From: an uncultured Saccharospirillaceae bacterium
GTDB taxonomy: Bacteria > Pseudomonadota > Gammaproteobacteria > Pseudomonadales > Oceanobacteraceae
DNA length: 64,000 nt
Direction: 5' to 3'
Assembly: GCA_947499545.1 (NCBI GenBank)
Contig: CANMOZ010000015.1
Span: 33,696-97,695 of the forward strand
Shown: positions 9,092-16,152 of the stretch, piece by piece
Numbering within the stretch: the stretch's first letter is position 1
Layout of the letters: each line of letters opens with the position of its first letter
Made by a program: the position numbers and the translations under genes
Notes under the pieces: model-generated
Database searches by the model: none
The model's input: the letters and a program-made list of their open reading frames with translations, nothing else
Told to the model about the DNA's origin: nothing

Positions 9092-10273
9092 ATGAATAAA
9101 AGTTGGGCAATGCTGTTTTGTGCAATTATTACACAAACAAGTTTTGCAGGCATTTCTCTAGAAGAGGGACTTGCTGCTTACGATGAAAAGAATTATGCCC
9201 AAGCTGCTCAAATATTGCCCAAATATTTAGAGGGCTCTACTGAGGCTCAATGGGCGATGGTGAATTTATATGCTGAGGGGCTTGGTGTAAAACAAGACAA
9301 AGAAGCCGCTATGAAGCTTGCAAGGGATGCAGCTACGCATCGACATATTCCAGCTGCCCTGTATTTAGCGAAAGCGTATAAAGATGGAAACGGGGTAAAA
9401 GCAGATTTTCAAAGAGCGATAACTTGGTATCGTAAAGCCGCTTTATACGGTGACTTAGAGACCCAGGTGTATTTGGGTGAGCTATATGAAAATGGAGAGG
9501 GAGTTAAAAAGAACCATCGAGAGTCGCAAAAGTGGTTTTTAAAAGCAGCTGAGCAAGGGCATGCCAAAGCCCAACGAAAACTAGGTGAAATTTATGAAGA
9601 AGGCCGTGGTACGCAACAAAATCATGGAGCAGCGATCAAATGGTATTCAAAAGCTGCAGAACAAGGCGATGCTGTTGCACAATTCGCACTCGGACGCTAC
9701 TACGCATCAGGCATTATTGTTGAAAAAGATTTTGCTAAAGCACTTTTATGGATGAATAAAGCATCAAAACAGGGCTTCGCCGAAGCTGAGAATGAGATTG
9801 ATGGCTTAAAATCCAAATTGGCTTGTATAGAATCTTCAAAGACCAACCTATTTGGCGAACTCCTTAATTGTACTGATCGAGAAAGTTTAAGACTTAGTTT
9901 AAAAACAAAAGGTATAAAGATCTTAAAAGAAAATGATCATTTAAAAGGCGATTGGTATGACCCCAGTCGACTGGAAAAGGGAGCGGCTGAATTATACATT
10001 GAATATAGCGGGTTAGGCTTATTTACGTTTGCAAGATATAAATACCCAAGTGACAATGATCCACTCTTGGTACAGAGAGTTAAGCAAAAAATACAAAAAC
10101 AGTACGGTAAACCGACCGAAACAAAAGGATTTGTACGACAAGGAAAAGTTGCGTATATATGGAATTTATCTGATGGCTTAACAATAAAAGCCTACAGATA
10201 CTGGCCGGATACAACCACTTTTGTTGAATACGTAAAATCAGATACATCATCAACCATAACGAGTAATCAGTAA
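9092..10273 (+). CDS. Exported SEL1-like tetratricopeptide repeat protein
   Basis: This is a 393-residue protein with a signal peptide (residues 1-20, ending FAG) and a strong GAGGAGG ribosome-binding site. Residues about 45-230 are five SEL1 repeats of roughly 36 residues with the usual pattern, for example AAEQGHAKAQRKLGEIYEEG followed by RGTQQNH. Such repeats form a curved helical solenoid that binds other proteins, usually in the periplasm. The last 160 residues are a separate domain I do not recognise. Lower GC than tex. It stands immediately upstream of the R-body locus, on the same strand, but inverted repeats separate them, so membership in that locus is unproven. Confidence 0.82.
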   Translation: MNKSWAMLFCAIITQTSFAGISLEEGLAAYDEKNYAQAAQILPKYLEGSTEAQWAMVNLYAEGLGVKQDKEAAMKLARDAATHRHIPAALYLAKAYKDGNGVKADFQRAITWYRKAALYGDLETQVYLGELYENGEGVKKNHRESQKWFLKAAEQGHAKAQRKLGEIYEEGRGTQQNHGAAIKWYSKAAEQGDAVAQFALGRYYASGIIVEKDFAKALLWMNKASKQGFAEAENEIDGLKSKLACIESSKTNLFGELLNCTDRESLRLSLKTKGIKILKENDHLKGDWYDPSRLEKGAAELYIEYSGLGLFTFARYKYPSDNDPLLVQRVKQKIQKQYGKPTETKGFVRQGKVAYIWNLSDGLTIKAYRYWPDTTTFVEYVKSDTSSTITSNQ

Positions 10274-10302
10274 GCATAGCTTTTAGCTACCATCATTAAG
10301 AA

Positions 10303-10350
10303 GAATACGGAAAAACAATGTGTTGATATTCCGTATTCGATTAATCGAAT
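10303..10350. repeat. Inverted repeat plus perfect palindrome downstream of the SEL1 gene
   Basis: GAATACGGAA at 10303-10312 pairs with TTCCGTATTC at 10329-10338. Overlapping its right arm is a perfect 16-base palindrome, ATTCGATTAATCGAAT, at 10335-10350. The first may end SEL1 transcription; the second looks like a dimeric regulator site. Function is inferred only. Confidence 0.5.
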
Positions 10351-10425
10351 AGCCAACCACATCTCCCACCTTAAAATCATCCGAAACAAAGCTTGTAACA
10401 TCAAATTATTGTTGGTTTCACAATA

Positions 10426-10458
10426 GTGAGCGTTTTTTAAATTTAAAAAAACGTTCAC
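10426..10458 (+). promoter_or_regulatory. Strong stem-loop in the leader of the AraC-type regulator gene
   Basis: GTGAGCGTTTTTT pairs with AAAAAACGTTCAC (13 pairs, one of them G-U) around a short AT loop. It ends 8 bases before the first possible ATG of the regulator and could be a terminator of upstream transcription or an attenuator for the locus. A run of T lies within the stem rather than after it. Confidence 0.5.
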
Positions 10459-10514
10459 AAAATTCTATGTCCGCTCGTCTTAATAGTAAGACGTCACCAG
10501 TAGGGTGTGAGAGC

Positions 10515-10958
10515 ATGGAATATAAAAAGATCAAAAAGGATATTGAAGTGCTGTCGATTAATCACTCATACAGAGAGATTTTCGATGGAGTACTTAAGAA
10601 GATGTATGAAGGAGATATTCTTTGCCTTAGCAACAAGCATCCTGCTCTTAAACGAGCATTACGTTACTTGACATCGAATTTCACTGATCATATAGCGATG
10701 AAGGATATAGCATCCTATGCATGTGTCAGTCCGCCACATTTATCATATTTATTTAAAGCCTATTGCGGCGTAACGATTAGAAATATTGTCAATGGGCTTA
10801 GGATTCATGAATCGATGAATCTTATTAAAAAAAACAAATATATATCGATCACCGAAGTTAGCATAGAAGTTGGTTACCTGGATCTAGGGCATTACGAAAA
10901 AATGTTCAAGCGATTTGTAGGGGTAACGCCAAGTCAATTTAAAAAGACGTTAAATTGA
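10515..10958 (+). CDS. AraC-family transcriptional regulator of the R-body locus
   Basis: This is a 147-residue DNA-binding protein consisting almost entirely of an AraC/XylS double helix-turn-helix domain (about residues 40-145): IAMKDIASYACVSPPHLSYL for the first helix-turn-helix, and ITEVSIEVGYLDLGHYEKMF then VGVTPSQFKK for the second. There is no room for a standard ligand-binding domain, so it may respond to a partner protein or simply to its own level. The start at 10515 has a purine-rich stretch upstream; 10467 is an alternative giving 163 residues. The next reb-like gene starts one base after its stop, so it is probably co-transcribed with the R-body subunits. A role as their activator is inferred from position. 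Confidence 0.85.
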   Translation: MEYKKIKKDIEVLSINHSYREIFDGVLKKMYEGDILCLSNKHPALKRALRYLTSNFTDHIAMKDIASYACVSPPHLSYLFKAYCGVTIRNIVNGLRIHESMNLIKKNKYISITEVSIEVGYLDLGHYEKMFKRFVGVTPSQFKKTLN

Positions 10959-10959
10959 T

Positions 10960-11187
10960 ATGAGTAACGATTCACTTGAAATGGTGCAGAAGTTGAATGC
11001 ATTGATTTTGGAAATGTCGCCAGGTTTATCTGAAAATACCTATTATCACTCGGTATCAGATGCGCTTTCGATATCCTCACATAACGCATCAACAAATCAA
11101 AATCAGAATAATATGTTAATGCATACCGCTACTAATATTAGTATTCAGCTGATCAGTAGCGTTGCGGGAGCCTCCATGGCTCCATAA
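10960..11187 (+). CDS. Small RebB-like R-body protein (diverged)
   Basis: This 75-residue protein begins one base after the regulator's stop codon. It is only loosely similar to the RebB copies that follow, but the same pattern is visible: VSDALSISSHNASTNQNQ, then a run of small and hydrophobic residues, TATNISIQLISS, corresponding to the RebB pattern SQALANAAHNAT...QQ...AAT...INSLMS. It lacks the MPVNEQ-type N-terminus. It may be a minor or nucleating subunit. A large stem-loop follows, separating it from the main subunit genes. Confidence 0.65.
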   Translation: MSNDSLEMVQKLNALILEMSPGLSENTYYHSVSDALSISSHNASTNQNQNNMLMHTATNISIQLISSVAGASMAP

Positions 11188-11191
11188 AACC

Positions 11192-11236
11192 TATCCTAAA
11201 GTCCAAGTTTCTACTGTGAAACTTGGTTGTAGGATA
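11192..11236 (+). promoter_or_regulatory. Two-tier stem-loop before the first rebB copy
   Basis: TATCCTA/TAGGATA form an outer 7-base stem and CCAAGTTTC/GAAACTTGG an inner 9-base stem, with a small internal loop and a 6-base apical loop. No T-run follows. It is placed so as to uncouple the regulator and minor subunit from the abundant RebB genes, by processing or partial termination. Confidence 0.65.
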
Positions 11237-11273
11237 ACAAAGCCCTCAAATGGGAAAATGAAAGGAGAGAGTT

Positions 11274-11534
11274 ATGCCAGTAAATGAACAAGTTACCGAT
11301 TCTGTTACCCAAGTTAACACCAAAGTCGTTGGTGAAACACCTGCAATGGCCATGGGTAATCTATTGATGTCTACCAGCCAGGCATTAGCCAATGCTGCGC
11401 ATAATGCAACCATCAGTCAACAGCAAGCCAATGTTACTTGGCAAGCTGCAACTGTGCAAGGCATTAATTCTTTGATGTCAACGGGCAGTGCTGTTGTTGG
11501 TCGTAGTGCTGAAGAAATACTCGAGAAATCTTAA
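11274..11534 (+). CDS. rebB: RebB-family R-body protein, copy 1
   Basis: RebB-family proteins are the small subunits that polymerise into R-bodies, coiled ribbons in the bacterial cytoplasm first described in Caedibacter. This 86-residue protein shows the family features: N-terminal VNEQVTDSVTQVNTKVVGE, then PAMAMGNLL, then an alanine-rich helical region with ALANAAHNAT and QQQAN, ending in a glycine/serine-rich tail. It has no cysteine and no signal peptide. Ribosome-binding site AAAGGAGAGAG. Copies 2 and 3 follow immediately and share almost the same first 28 residues, so this is a tandem duplication. Confidence 0.92.
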   Translation: MPVNEQVTDSVTQVNTKVVGETPAMAMGNLLMSTSQALANAAHNATISQQQANVTWQAATVQGINSLMSTGSAVVGRSAEEILEKS

Positions 11535-11579
11535 TTGACTATTTAATTAGCCAATTCAGTATCGGAGAGATAAGTAAAG

Positions 11580-11840
11580 ATGCCAGTAAACGAACAAGTC
11601 ACTGATTCTGTTACCCAGGTAAATACCAAAGTCGTTGGTGAAACACCTGCAATGGCGATGGGTAATCTATTTACAGCTACAAGCCAAGCATTAGCTAATG
11701 CGGCTCATAGCGCGACCTATGCGAATCAGCAAGCGAGTGTCATGTCACAAGCTGCAACTGTTCAAGGTGTTAATTCCTTGATGTCGACAGGCAGTGCTGT
11801 AGTGGGGCGTAGTGCAGAAGAAGTGCTAACCAAAGGTTGA
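11580..11840 (+). CDS. rebB: RebB-family R-body protein, copy 2
   Basis: 86 residues, the same length as copy 1. The N-terminal half and the stretch SLMSTGSAVVGRSAEE are identical to copy 1. Differences concentrate in the middle (ATYANQQASVMSQAAT instead of ATISQQQANVTWQAAT), the segment that probably sets subunit packing. Ribosome-binding site CGGAGAG. Its stop codon overlaps a perfect palindrome at 11838-11853. Confidence 0.92.
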   Translation: MPVNEQVTDSVTQVNTKVVGETPAMAMGNLFTATSQALANAAHSATYANQQASVMSQAATVQGVNSLMSTGSAVVGRSAEEVLTKG

Positions 11841-11853
11841 TGATTAATCATCA
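11838..11853 (+). repeat. Perfect 16-base palindrome over the stop codon of rebB copy 2
   Basis: TGATGATTAATCATCA is its own reverse complement and starts with the TGA stop codon. It can fold into an mRNA hairpin or act as a protein site. It is one of several palindromes at gene boundaries of this operon. Confidence 0.6.
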
Positions 11854-11871
11854 AAAGATTAAGGATAATAT

Positions 11872-12141
11872 ATGCCAGTTAATGAGCAAATTACAGACTC
11901 TGTTACACAGGTAAACACCAAAGTAGTGGGTGAAACGCCTGCCATGGGAATGGGTAATTTATTGGTGTCAACAAGCCAAGCCATTGCTAATGCGGGCCAT
12001 AATGCTACAGCGGCTGCGCAACAAGGTGCTGTTATGATGCAAGCAGCAACGGTTCAAGGCATTAATTCACTGATGTCGATAGGAACATCCATTGTTGGAC
12101 GCTCTTCTGAAGATATTTTGACGCCTGATTCAGGTCGATAA
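11872..12141 (+). CDS. rebB: RebB-family R-body protein, copy 3
   Basis: 89 residues. It differs from copies 1 and 2 by NEQITDSV, PAMGMGNLL and a more hydrophobic, alanine-rich centre (ATAAAQQGAVMMQAAT), and ends ILTPDSGR. The family pattern is complete. The three copies could form mixed ribbons. A perfect stem-loop at 12150-12172 follows the stop codon. Confidence 0.92.
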   Translation: MPVNEQITDSVTQVNTKVVGETPAMGMGNLLVSTSQAIANAGHNATAAAQQGAVMMQAATVQGINSLMSIGTSIVGRSSEDILTPDSGR

Positions 12142-12149
12142 TGAATGAG

Positions 12150-12172
12150 CGCTGGGAGCTTGTCTCCCAGCG
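12150..12172 (+). terminator. Perfect 9-base stem-loop after the third rebB copy
   Basis: CGCTGGGAG pairs exactly with CTCCCAGCG around a 5-base loop. It is the most GC-rich hairpin of the locus and is followed by TCTTGATC rather than a clean T-run. It could reduce read-through into the later reb-like genes. Its presence argues against the ATG at 12141 as the start of the next gene. Confidence 0.6.
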
Positions 12173-12203
12173 TCTTGATCAGACAAATAATGTGGAGGAT
12201 GGT

Positions 12204-12476
12204 ATGGCTGCAAGCAGTAACCCTAAGCCCAAAAAGGTCGTTGCCAAGAGAACCGGATCAAAACAACAGCAGGCAGGCACAAGTGACGATAGTTCGTCTG
12301 AAGATGCAAATGTTAGCGTAATGGGCATGACGCCAGCGATAGCTGAAGGAAATCTTATGATTTCAACAACCCATGCACTTAGTAACCAAGCACAGGACAT
12401 GACAAGCGTTTCTCAAGGATCAGATTTAATGTTGCATGTCTCAACGATAGAGAACTTAAAAATATTATTTAAATAA
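12204..12476 (+). CDS. RebB-like R-body protein with a charged N-terminal extension
   Basis: 90 residues from the ATG at 12204, which has GGAGG five bases upstream; an ATG at 12141 (111 residues) has no such site and would place the start inside a stem-loop. The N-terminal 40 residues are polar (many Lys, Ser, Gln). The rest follows the RebB pattern: MGMTPAIAEGNLMISTTHAL corresponds to GETPAMAMGNLLMSTSQAL in the main copies, with SNQAQD in place of ANAAHN. It stops earlier than true RebB. Possibly a capping or accessory subunit; this is inference. Confidence 0.75.
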   Translation: MAASSNPKPKKVVAKRTGSKQQQAGTSDDSSSEDANVSVMGMTPAIAEGNLMISTTHALSNQAQDMTSVSQGSDLMLHVSTIENLKILFK

Positions 12477-12511
12477 TATTTTAGATATTAACGGTTTATT
12501 GGATATCTAAA
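12461..12511 (+). repeat. Perfect 20-base palindrome followed by a second inverted repeat
   Basis: AATATTATTTAAATAATATT (12461-12480) is perfectly palindromic and contains the stop codon of the preceding gene. TTTAGATAT at 12480-12488 then pairs with ATATCTAAA at 12503-12511, just before the next ATG. Both are AT-only or nearly so, hence weak as RNA; they may be protein-binding sites or processing signals. Confidence 0.55.
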
Positions 12512-12513
12512 TT

Positions 12514-12807
12514 ATGGAACAAGACGAACCAGTCAATTCAGATACAAAAGAAAATGGGTTTTTAGGGAATGATGCTGTTTCATCAATTGCGCAATCATCA
12601 GCCATCGCTATATCAGATGCAACTGATAATTTAAGAAATCTAAATACGTTGAGTACTACAGCTATTGGTGTTGCCTTATCAAGGTTGATAGAAACGGGTG
12701 ACTTTAAATATGCTGATATGTTACCAAAAGCTCAAAGTGTTGTAAGTGATGGTGCAAACAACTTTGAGCTTGTCAGTAATAAGGTAAAAAAATTATTTAC
12801 ATCGTAG
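12514..12807 (+). CDS. Small Reb-locus protein, family 2, copy A
   Basis: 97 residues. It is a paralogue of the gene at 13702: both carry SAIA(I/V)xDAxDNLR, then STTxIGVA, then ET(G/D)D and a Tyr seven residues before an Ala-rich helix. It also keeps a RebB flavour (small residues, no cysteine, no signal peptide). Likely a second kind of R-body subunit or assembly factor, comparable in position to RebA/RebD-type genes of known loci; the exact role is not known to me. Confidence 0.65.
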   Translation: MEQDEPVNSDTKENGFLGNDAVSSIAQSSAIAISDATDNLRNLNTLSTTAIGVALSRLIETGDFKYADMLPKAQSVVSDGANNFELVSNKVKKLFTS

Positions 12808-12851
12808 ATAAGCTAGGTGGTTCTACTGTAATAAATGAGGGCAGGTAAAGC

Positions 12852-13211
12852 ATGGGTAATTCTAAAGCAGACAGTAGCAAAAGTGCTAATGATCGGTCAG
12901 AAAAGAAAATGGCATTGGAGTACTTTAATCATCAATCAACACGGTTGGTAGACGCTACTCTAGCAGAAACGCTAGGCTTGTCTATGCATAATGCTGTTAG
13001 CTCTCAGTTGAATTCTCAAATGTCAACATCAGTATCTATTACTTCTGCTTGCAATCGTTTGCTCGGATCAAGTAGGGCACCTGAAAAAAAAGCTGCAGTG
13101 ACGGAATCAAAGCTTATTGAAAGTGTTGTTGAAGACAAGGTTCCAGGATTAAAGAAAAAATCTTGTTTTATCAAAAGATGGTATAAAGCCTGGAGAAGAA
13201 AACATGACTGA
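12852..13211 (+). CDS. RebB-like protein with a basic C-terminal tail
   Basis: 119 residues. The middle part, TLAETLGLSMHNAVSSQLNS followed by QMSTSVSITSACNRLL, matches the 61-residue protein at 13497 (TLNETISLMMQNAV..Q.N.QM...STS) and the general RebB pattern. The tail is strongly basic (KKKSCFIKRWYKAWRRKH) with an amphipathic, membrane- or nucleic-acid-binding look, which the short paralogue lacks. The last 8 bases overlap the next gene (ATGACTGA), so translation is coupled. Confidence 0.65.
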   Translation: MGNSKADSSKSANDRSEKKMALEYFNHQSTRLVDATLAETLGLSMHNAVSSQLNSQMSTSVSITSACNRLLGSSRAPEKKAAVTESKLIESVVEDKVPGLKKKSCFIKRWYKAWRRKHD

Positions 13212-13488
13212 TTCAAAGCATTCAAACAATGAATCAAGCAGCGAAATATCAAGTGAAGAAGAGTATTACAAAAGGCTCGAGAAGTATACAGATGATCAAA
13301 TTAGAAAAACGGAAGAGTTGATTTCAGAAACACAGAAAAAACTTGAATCACCATCATTATTTGCAAGCATTGATAAGCCTGTTGATTTAGATAAAGAGCT
13401 TGATGATTTATATAAAGACGTAAATCAACAATTAGAAAACGCAATGAAAAAAATAAATGAACAAATTGATAAGATAATGAAGATGTAG
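13204..13488 (+). CDS. Acidic coiled-coil protein of the reb locus
   Basis: 94 residues, rich in Glu, Lys, Asp and Ser, with heptad-like hydrophobic spacing in about residues 20-50 and 60-92 (LDDLYKDVNQQLENAMKKI). No signal peptide, no cysteine. I do not recognise a family. The start overlaps the preceding gene by 8 bases. A scaffold or chaperone for the ribbon subunits would fit its position, but that is a guess. Confidence 0.6.
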   Translation: MTDSKHSNNESSSEISSEEEYYKRLEKYTDDQIRKTEELISETQKKLESPSLFASIDKPVDLDKELDDLYKDVNQQLENAMKKINEQIDKIMKM

Positions 13489-13496
13489 GGAACGAC

Positions 13497-13682
13497 ATGT
13501 CTCAGCAATCGAATCAAGGTAGCCAGGTATCAGATGCATTTAGTCAAACCACATTGAATGAAACGATCAGTTTGATGATGCAAAATGCAGTCACAGCACA
13601 GCAAAATATGCAAATGGTGATGAGTACATCCGCTGCAAGTTGTTGTGCCTTGATTGTTAAGTTGGGGCAACAAGGAGCTTAA
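13497..13682 (+). CDS. Short RebB-like protein
   Basis: 61 residues, with AGGGA eight bases before the ATG. Its core TLNETISLMMQNAVTAQQNM followed by QMVMSTSAASCCAL is the same module as in the 119-residue protein at 12852. Two adjacent cysteines near the C-terminus are unusual for the locus. Probably a real subunit given its conserved pattern and tight packing. Confidence 0.62.
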   Translation: MSQQSNQGSQVSDAFSQTTLNETISLMMQNAVTAQQNMQMVMSTSAASCCALIVKLGQQGA

Positions 13683-13701
13683 TTAGCGAGCAGGGTCTAG
13701 T

Positions 13702-13971
13702 GTGGCTTTTGATTCATCAGCAAAGACGAATTTACAGAGAGCTGTTGCGCAGTCTGCGGCCATTGCTGTTCAAGATGCTGTGGATAATTTAAGGCATATA
13801 GAAGGTATTTCGACCACGACAATAGGAGTAGCCTTTGCAAAATTTCTAGAGACGGATGACCCTAGATATCCCAAAATCATTAAGGAAGCCAGTAAAGTCT
13901 TCGCAGAAAGCACAGAGCAGTTTGCAAAAGTAGGGAAAGCGGCAGCGGAAGTTGTAAAGAGTTTCGAATAG
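13702..13971 (+). CDS. Small Reb-locus protein, family 2, copy B
   Basis: 89 residues with a GTG start (purine-rich GAGCAGGG upstream). Clear paralogue of the protein at 12514 (AQSAAIAVQDAVDNLRHIEG, then STTTIGVAFAKFLETDD and Y). The C-terminal 35 residues form an amphipathic, Ala/Lys-rich helix. It lies 20 bases before the large gene at 13993. Confidence 0.65.
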   Translation: MAFDSSAKTNLQRAVAQSAAIAVQDAVDNLRHIEGISTTTIGVAFAKFLETDDPRYPKIIKEASKVFAESTEQFAKVGKAAAEVVKSFE

Positions 13972-13992
13972 TAAAAATAATAGGGGGTTACA

Positions 13993-15369
13993 ATGGATAC
14001 CGCGGTTAGACAGCTTATTTATCGTAATAGACGTTGTGACGATGAATCCGCGTTGAATTTAGAAGATCTAAAAGCCATTACAAAAACATCTAAATCGGAT
14101 GAGCAGCTCAGAAGATTAGAACATAAGTTGATACAAAGCGTTCAAGTCTATACTTTTGAAGACGTTATATTGAAAGTACCTGAAGCAACCATAGTGAACG
14201 CGGTAAATCCTGGTGGGTATGGGTTATTGAAGCGATCAGCACTTTGTTCTGAAACCGACAATAATGGTAAATGTTCTGTATCTCCACTTTTCAAAGATGC
14301 CGAAGATAAAAATCAGTATGGTAAGACATCAGATTCAAATAAAAAACTGATTGACACGCCACTGTTTAATTTAAAGTGGGAAAAGGAATACATTCCCAAT
14401 GGAGCATCGATTCGAGAAGAAGCTAAAAGTGCACGATACTGTGATAAATTATTGTCCGATATGAGCTTGCTTATCCAGGAAATGGAAGTTTTTATGAAAT
14501 GGGAGTGGCCCACCGTAGAATACGATGCGATTGAATGCCTTATTAGGATAAACAAGACAGAATATCAAGAGCTTATTTCATTGCGTGACCGTTATGGTTC
14601 TTCATTGAAGAGAGCAAATAAGCCCTACGTAAAAAATGAAGCCGAGTTTGATTCCTATCTTGATGTTTATCGATATCGAGTTGGTATCACCAATTATTTG
14701 GGTGATATAGGTGTGATGGCAGCTTTAAGAGAACTTTTCAGAGCTCATCCGCATTATGCCGTGCTACAAGACAAGGCAATTTGGTTATTGCAAGGCATTC
14801 GCAATTTATTTGTTCATATTCAACGGGTAAAACACTATAGGCAGCTTGAAAAACTGGATAAACCCTCCTTTTTTGATAAGGTTGTTGCGTCTTTCCTTGG
14901 GATATTGAAATCGATTATCGCTATTGGATCTGGGATAGCCGCTCCTTTTACATATGGTGCTAGTTCGGGTATTGCGATATTGAGTAATGTCGGACTATCC
15001 TATGCAACAAAGAAATTAATGGCTGATAATAATAATACTCTAAGAGAACTGATTGATCTTATACCTGCTATTTATGCTGTTGTTGATAATTATGTTGTGG
15101 CACGATTTGGAAATCTCTCGTTTGATACGGAGTCTCTTGAGATTGAAAATCAATGCAAGGAAATACTCAAGCAAATGGAAAGCAAGGCAGCCATCAAACA
15201 GCAAATGATGGATTTAGAAAAAGTGGATCCAAAAGCTCTCTATAAGATCACGGAATTAGCGTTATCAGATCCTGGCTTGAATGATATCATTGTCAGCGCA
15301 GTGGCTTCTGAAAAAACAAATTTCATGAAAGGTTTGCCCATTAAAAAACCTGATTCTAGTAAAAAGTAG
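13993..15369 (+). CDS. Large conserved-looking protein of the R-body locus, function unknown
   Basis: 458 residues, ending the forward reb operon (GGGGG ten bases upstream of the ATG). No signal peptide. A hydrophobic stretch at about residues 297-336 (ASFLGILKSIIAIGSGIAAP, then glycine- and alanine-rich) could form one or two membrane-inserting helices, reminiscent of glycine-rich hairpins in pore-forming or membrane-acting proteins. The rest is helical and charged; a His/Trp/Arg-rich segment lies around 250-285 (LLQGIRNLFVHIQRVKHYRQ). I know no named family. It may be the ribbon-associated effector or an assembly factor of RebC kind; both are inference. Confidence 0.7.
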   Translation: MDTAVRQLIYRNRRCDDESALNLEDLKAITKTSKSDEQLRRLEHKLIQSVQVYTFEDVILKVPEATIVNAVNPGGYGLLKRSALCSETDNNGKCSVSPLFKDAEDKNQYGKTSDSNKKLIDTPLFNLKWEKEYIPNGASIREEAKSARYCDKLLSDMSLLIQEMEVFMKWEWPTVEYDAIECLIRINKTEYQELISLRDRYGSSLKRANKPYVKNEAEFDSYLDVYRYRVGITNYLGDIGVMAALRELFRAHPHYAVLQDKAIWLLQGIRNLFVHIQRVKHYRQLEKLDKPSFFDKVVASFLGILKSIIAIGSGIAAPFTYGASSGIAILSNVGLSYATKKLMADNNNTLRELIDLIPAIYAVVDNYVVARFGNLSFDTESLEIENQCKEILKQMESKAAIKQQMMDLEKVDPKALYKITELALSDPGLNDIIVSAVASEKTNFMKGLPIKKPDSSKK

Positions 15370-15401
15370 GTGGAATAAAAGGCGATATTTCGTTGGCAAG
15401 A

Positions 15402-15429
15402 AACGCAAGAGCCAGTTGGCTCTTGCGTT
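15402..15429. terminator. Bidirectional stem-loop between the reb operon and the sigma-factor gene
   Basis: AACGCAAGAGCC (15402-15413) pairs perfectly with 15418-15429 around a 4-base loop. It sits between two convergent genes and can end transcription from both sides, although T-runs are short. Confidence 0.8.
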
Positions 15430-15437
15430 CTAAACAG

Positions 15438-16007
15438 TTAATTATAATACCCTGTGAACGATTGCTTTATTTTATCTCTACCAATTTGAATGCGTTTACG
15501 AATCGTACTAGGAGTAGCGTTAAGGTAGCTAGAGATGCTTTCATAATCCATATCATCTATAAAACGTAGTTTGACACTTGTTTTTATACTTTCTGGAAAG
15601 CTTTCTATCAATTTTGATATTTTAGAGATACATTCCTCTATATAAATCGTTTCATCTAAAGGTTTGACGTATGACTGTTCGTCAATAAAGGATATGTCAT
15701 CTGATTCTAAATCATCATAACTTGTATCGAAACGATACTTTTTTCTGTGAGCATCAATACAGGCATTAAAGGCGATCTTATTTACCCAAGATTTTATATC
15801 TTTCACAATGATGTCTTGTTCCAATATTTTATTAGCAATTTTTAATGCTATTTCAGACGCAGTATCTTCTGCCTCATGGTGATTATTATTTAGCCAAAAA
15901 TAACACTTTTTAGTTACCCTGTCTTTGTCTTTCTCCCAATACTCCCAAAATGTTTTTACATCCATGGGCTTGTTATTTTTATTGTTGATATCCGCTAACT
16001 CGATCAT
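15438..16007 (-). CDS. ECF-type RNA polymerase sigma factor of the R-body locus
   Basis: 189 residues from the ATG at 16007, which has AAAGGA seven bases upstream (a start at 16055 would add 16 residues). Region 2 is visible as WEYWEKDKDRVTKKCYFWLN, then EAEDTASEIALKI and IKSWVNKIAFNACIDAHRKK; region 4 as SIKTSVKLRFIDDMDYESIS followed by ATPSTIRKRIQIGRDKIKQ. No anti-sigma gene is adjacent. It is transcribed towards the reb operon. Reb loci in other proteobacteria are also reported with regulators of this class nearby, so control of the reb and lysin genes is a reasonable inference. Confidence 0.85.
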   Translation of the reverse strand: MIELADINNKNNKPMDVKTFWEYWEKDKDRVTKKCYFWLNNNHHEAEDTASEIALKIANKILEQDIIVKDIKSWVNKIAFNACIDAHRKKYRFDTSYDDLESDDISFIDEQSYVKPLDETIYIEECISKISKLIESFPESIKTSVKLRFIDDMDYESISSYLNATPSTIRKRIQIGRDKIKQSFTGYYN

Positions 16008-16118
16008 TGGTGTGTCCTTTCTATCTGTGGGTTTTAGAAGGACGTTGGATGGCACTATATGTGAACTTTAATTTCGATAAAAAACGGATAAAACATGTAA
16101 AAAGACAGTTTTTTTGTG

Positions 16119-16152
16119 AATAAATCATCTTTATGGTCAATAAATCATGGTC
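16119..16152. promoter_or_regulatory. Direct repeats in the divergent promoter region of the sigma and LysM-GH19 genes
   Basis: AATAAATCAT occurs at 16119-16128 and again at 16139-16148, exactly 20 bases apart (two helical turns). ATGGTC overlaps this at 16133-16138 and 16147-16152. Tandem sites on one face of the helix suit an AraC-type monomer pair. No binding data exist here. Confidence 0.5.

Noticed and set aside
12141-12476. ATG at 12141 as start of the extended RebB-like gene
   Set aside because: It lies before a perfect stem-loop and lacks a ribosome-binding site; the ATG at 12204 has GGAGG.
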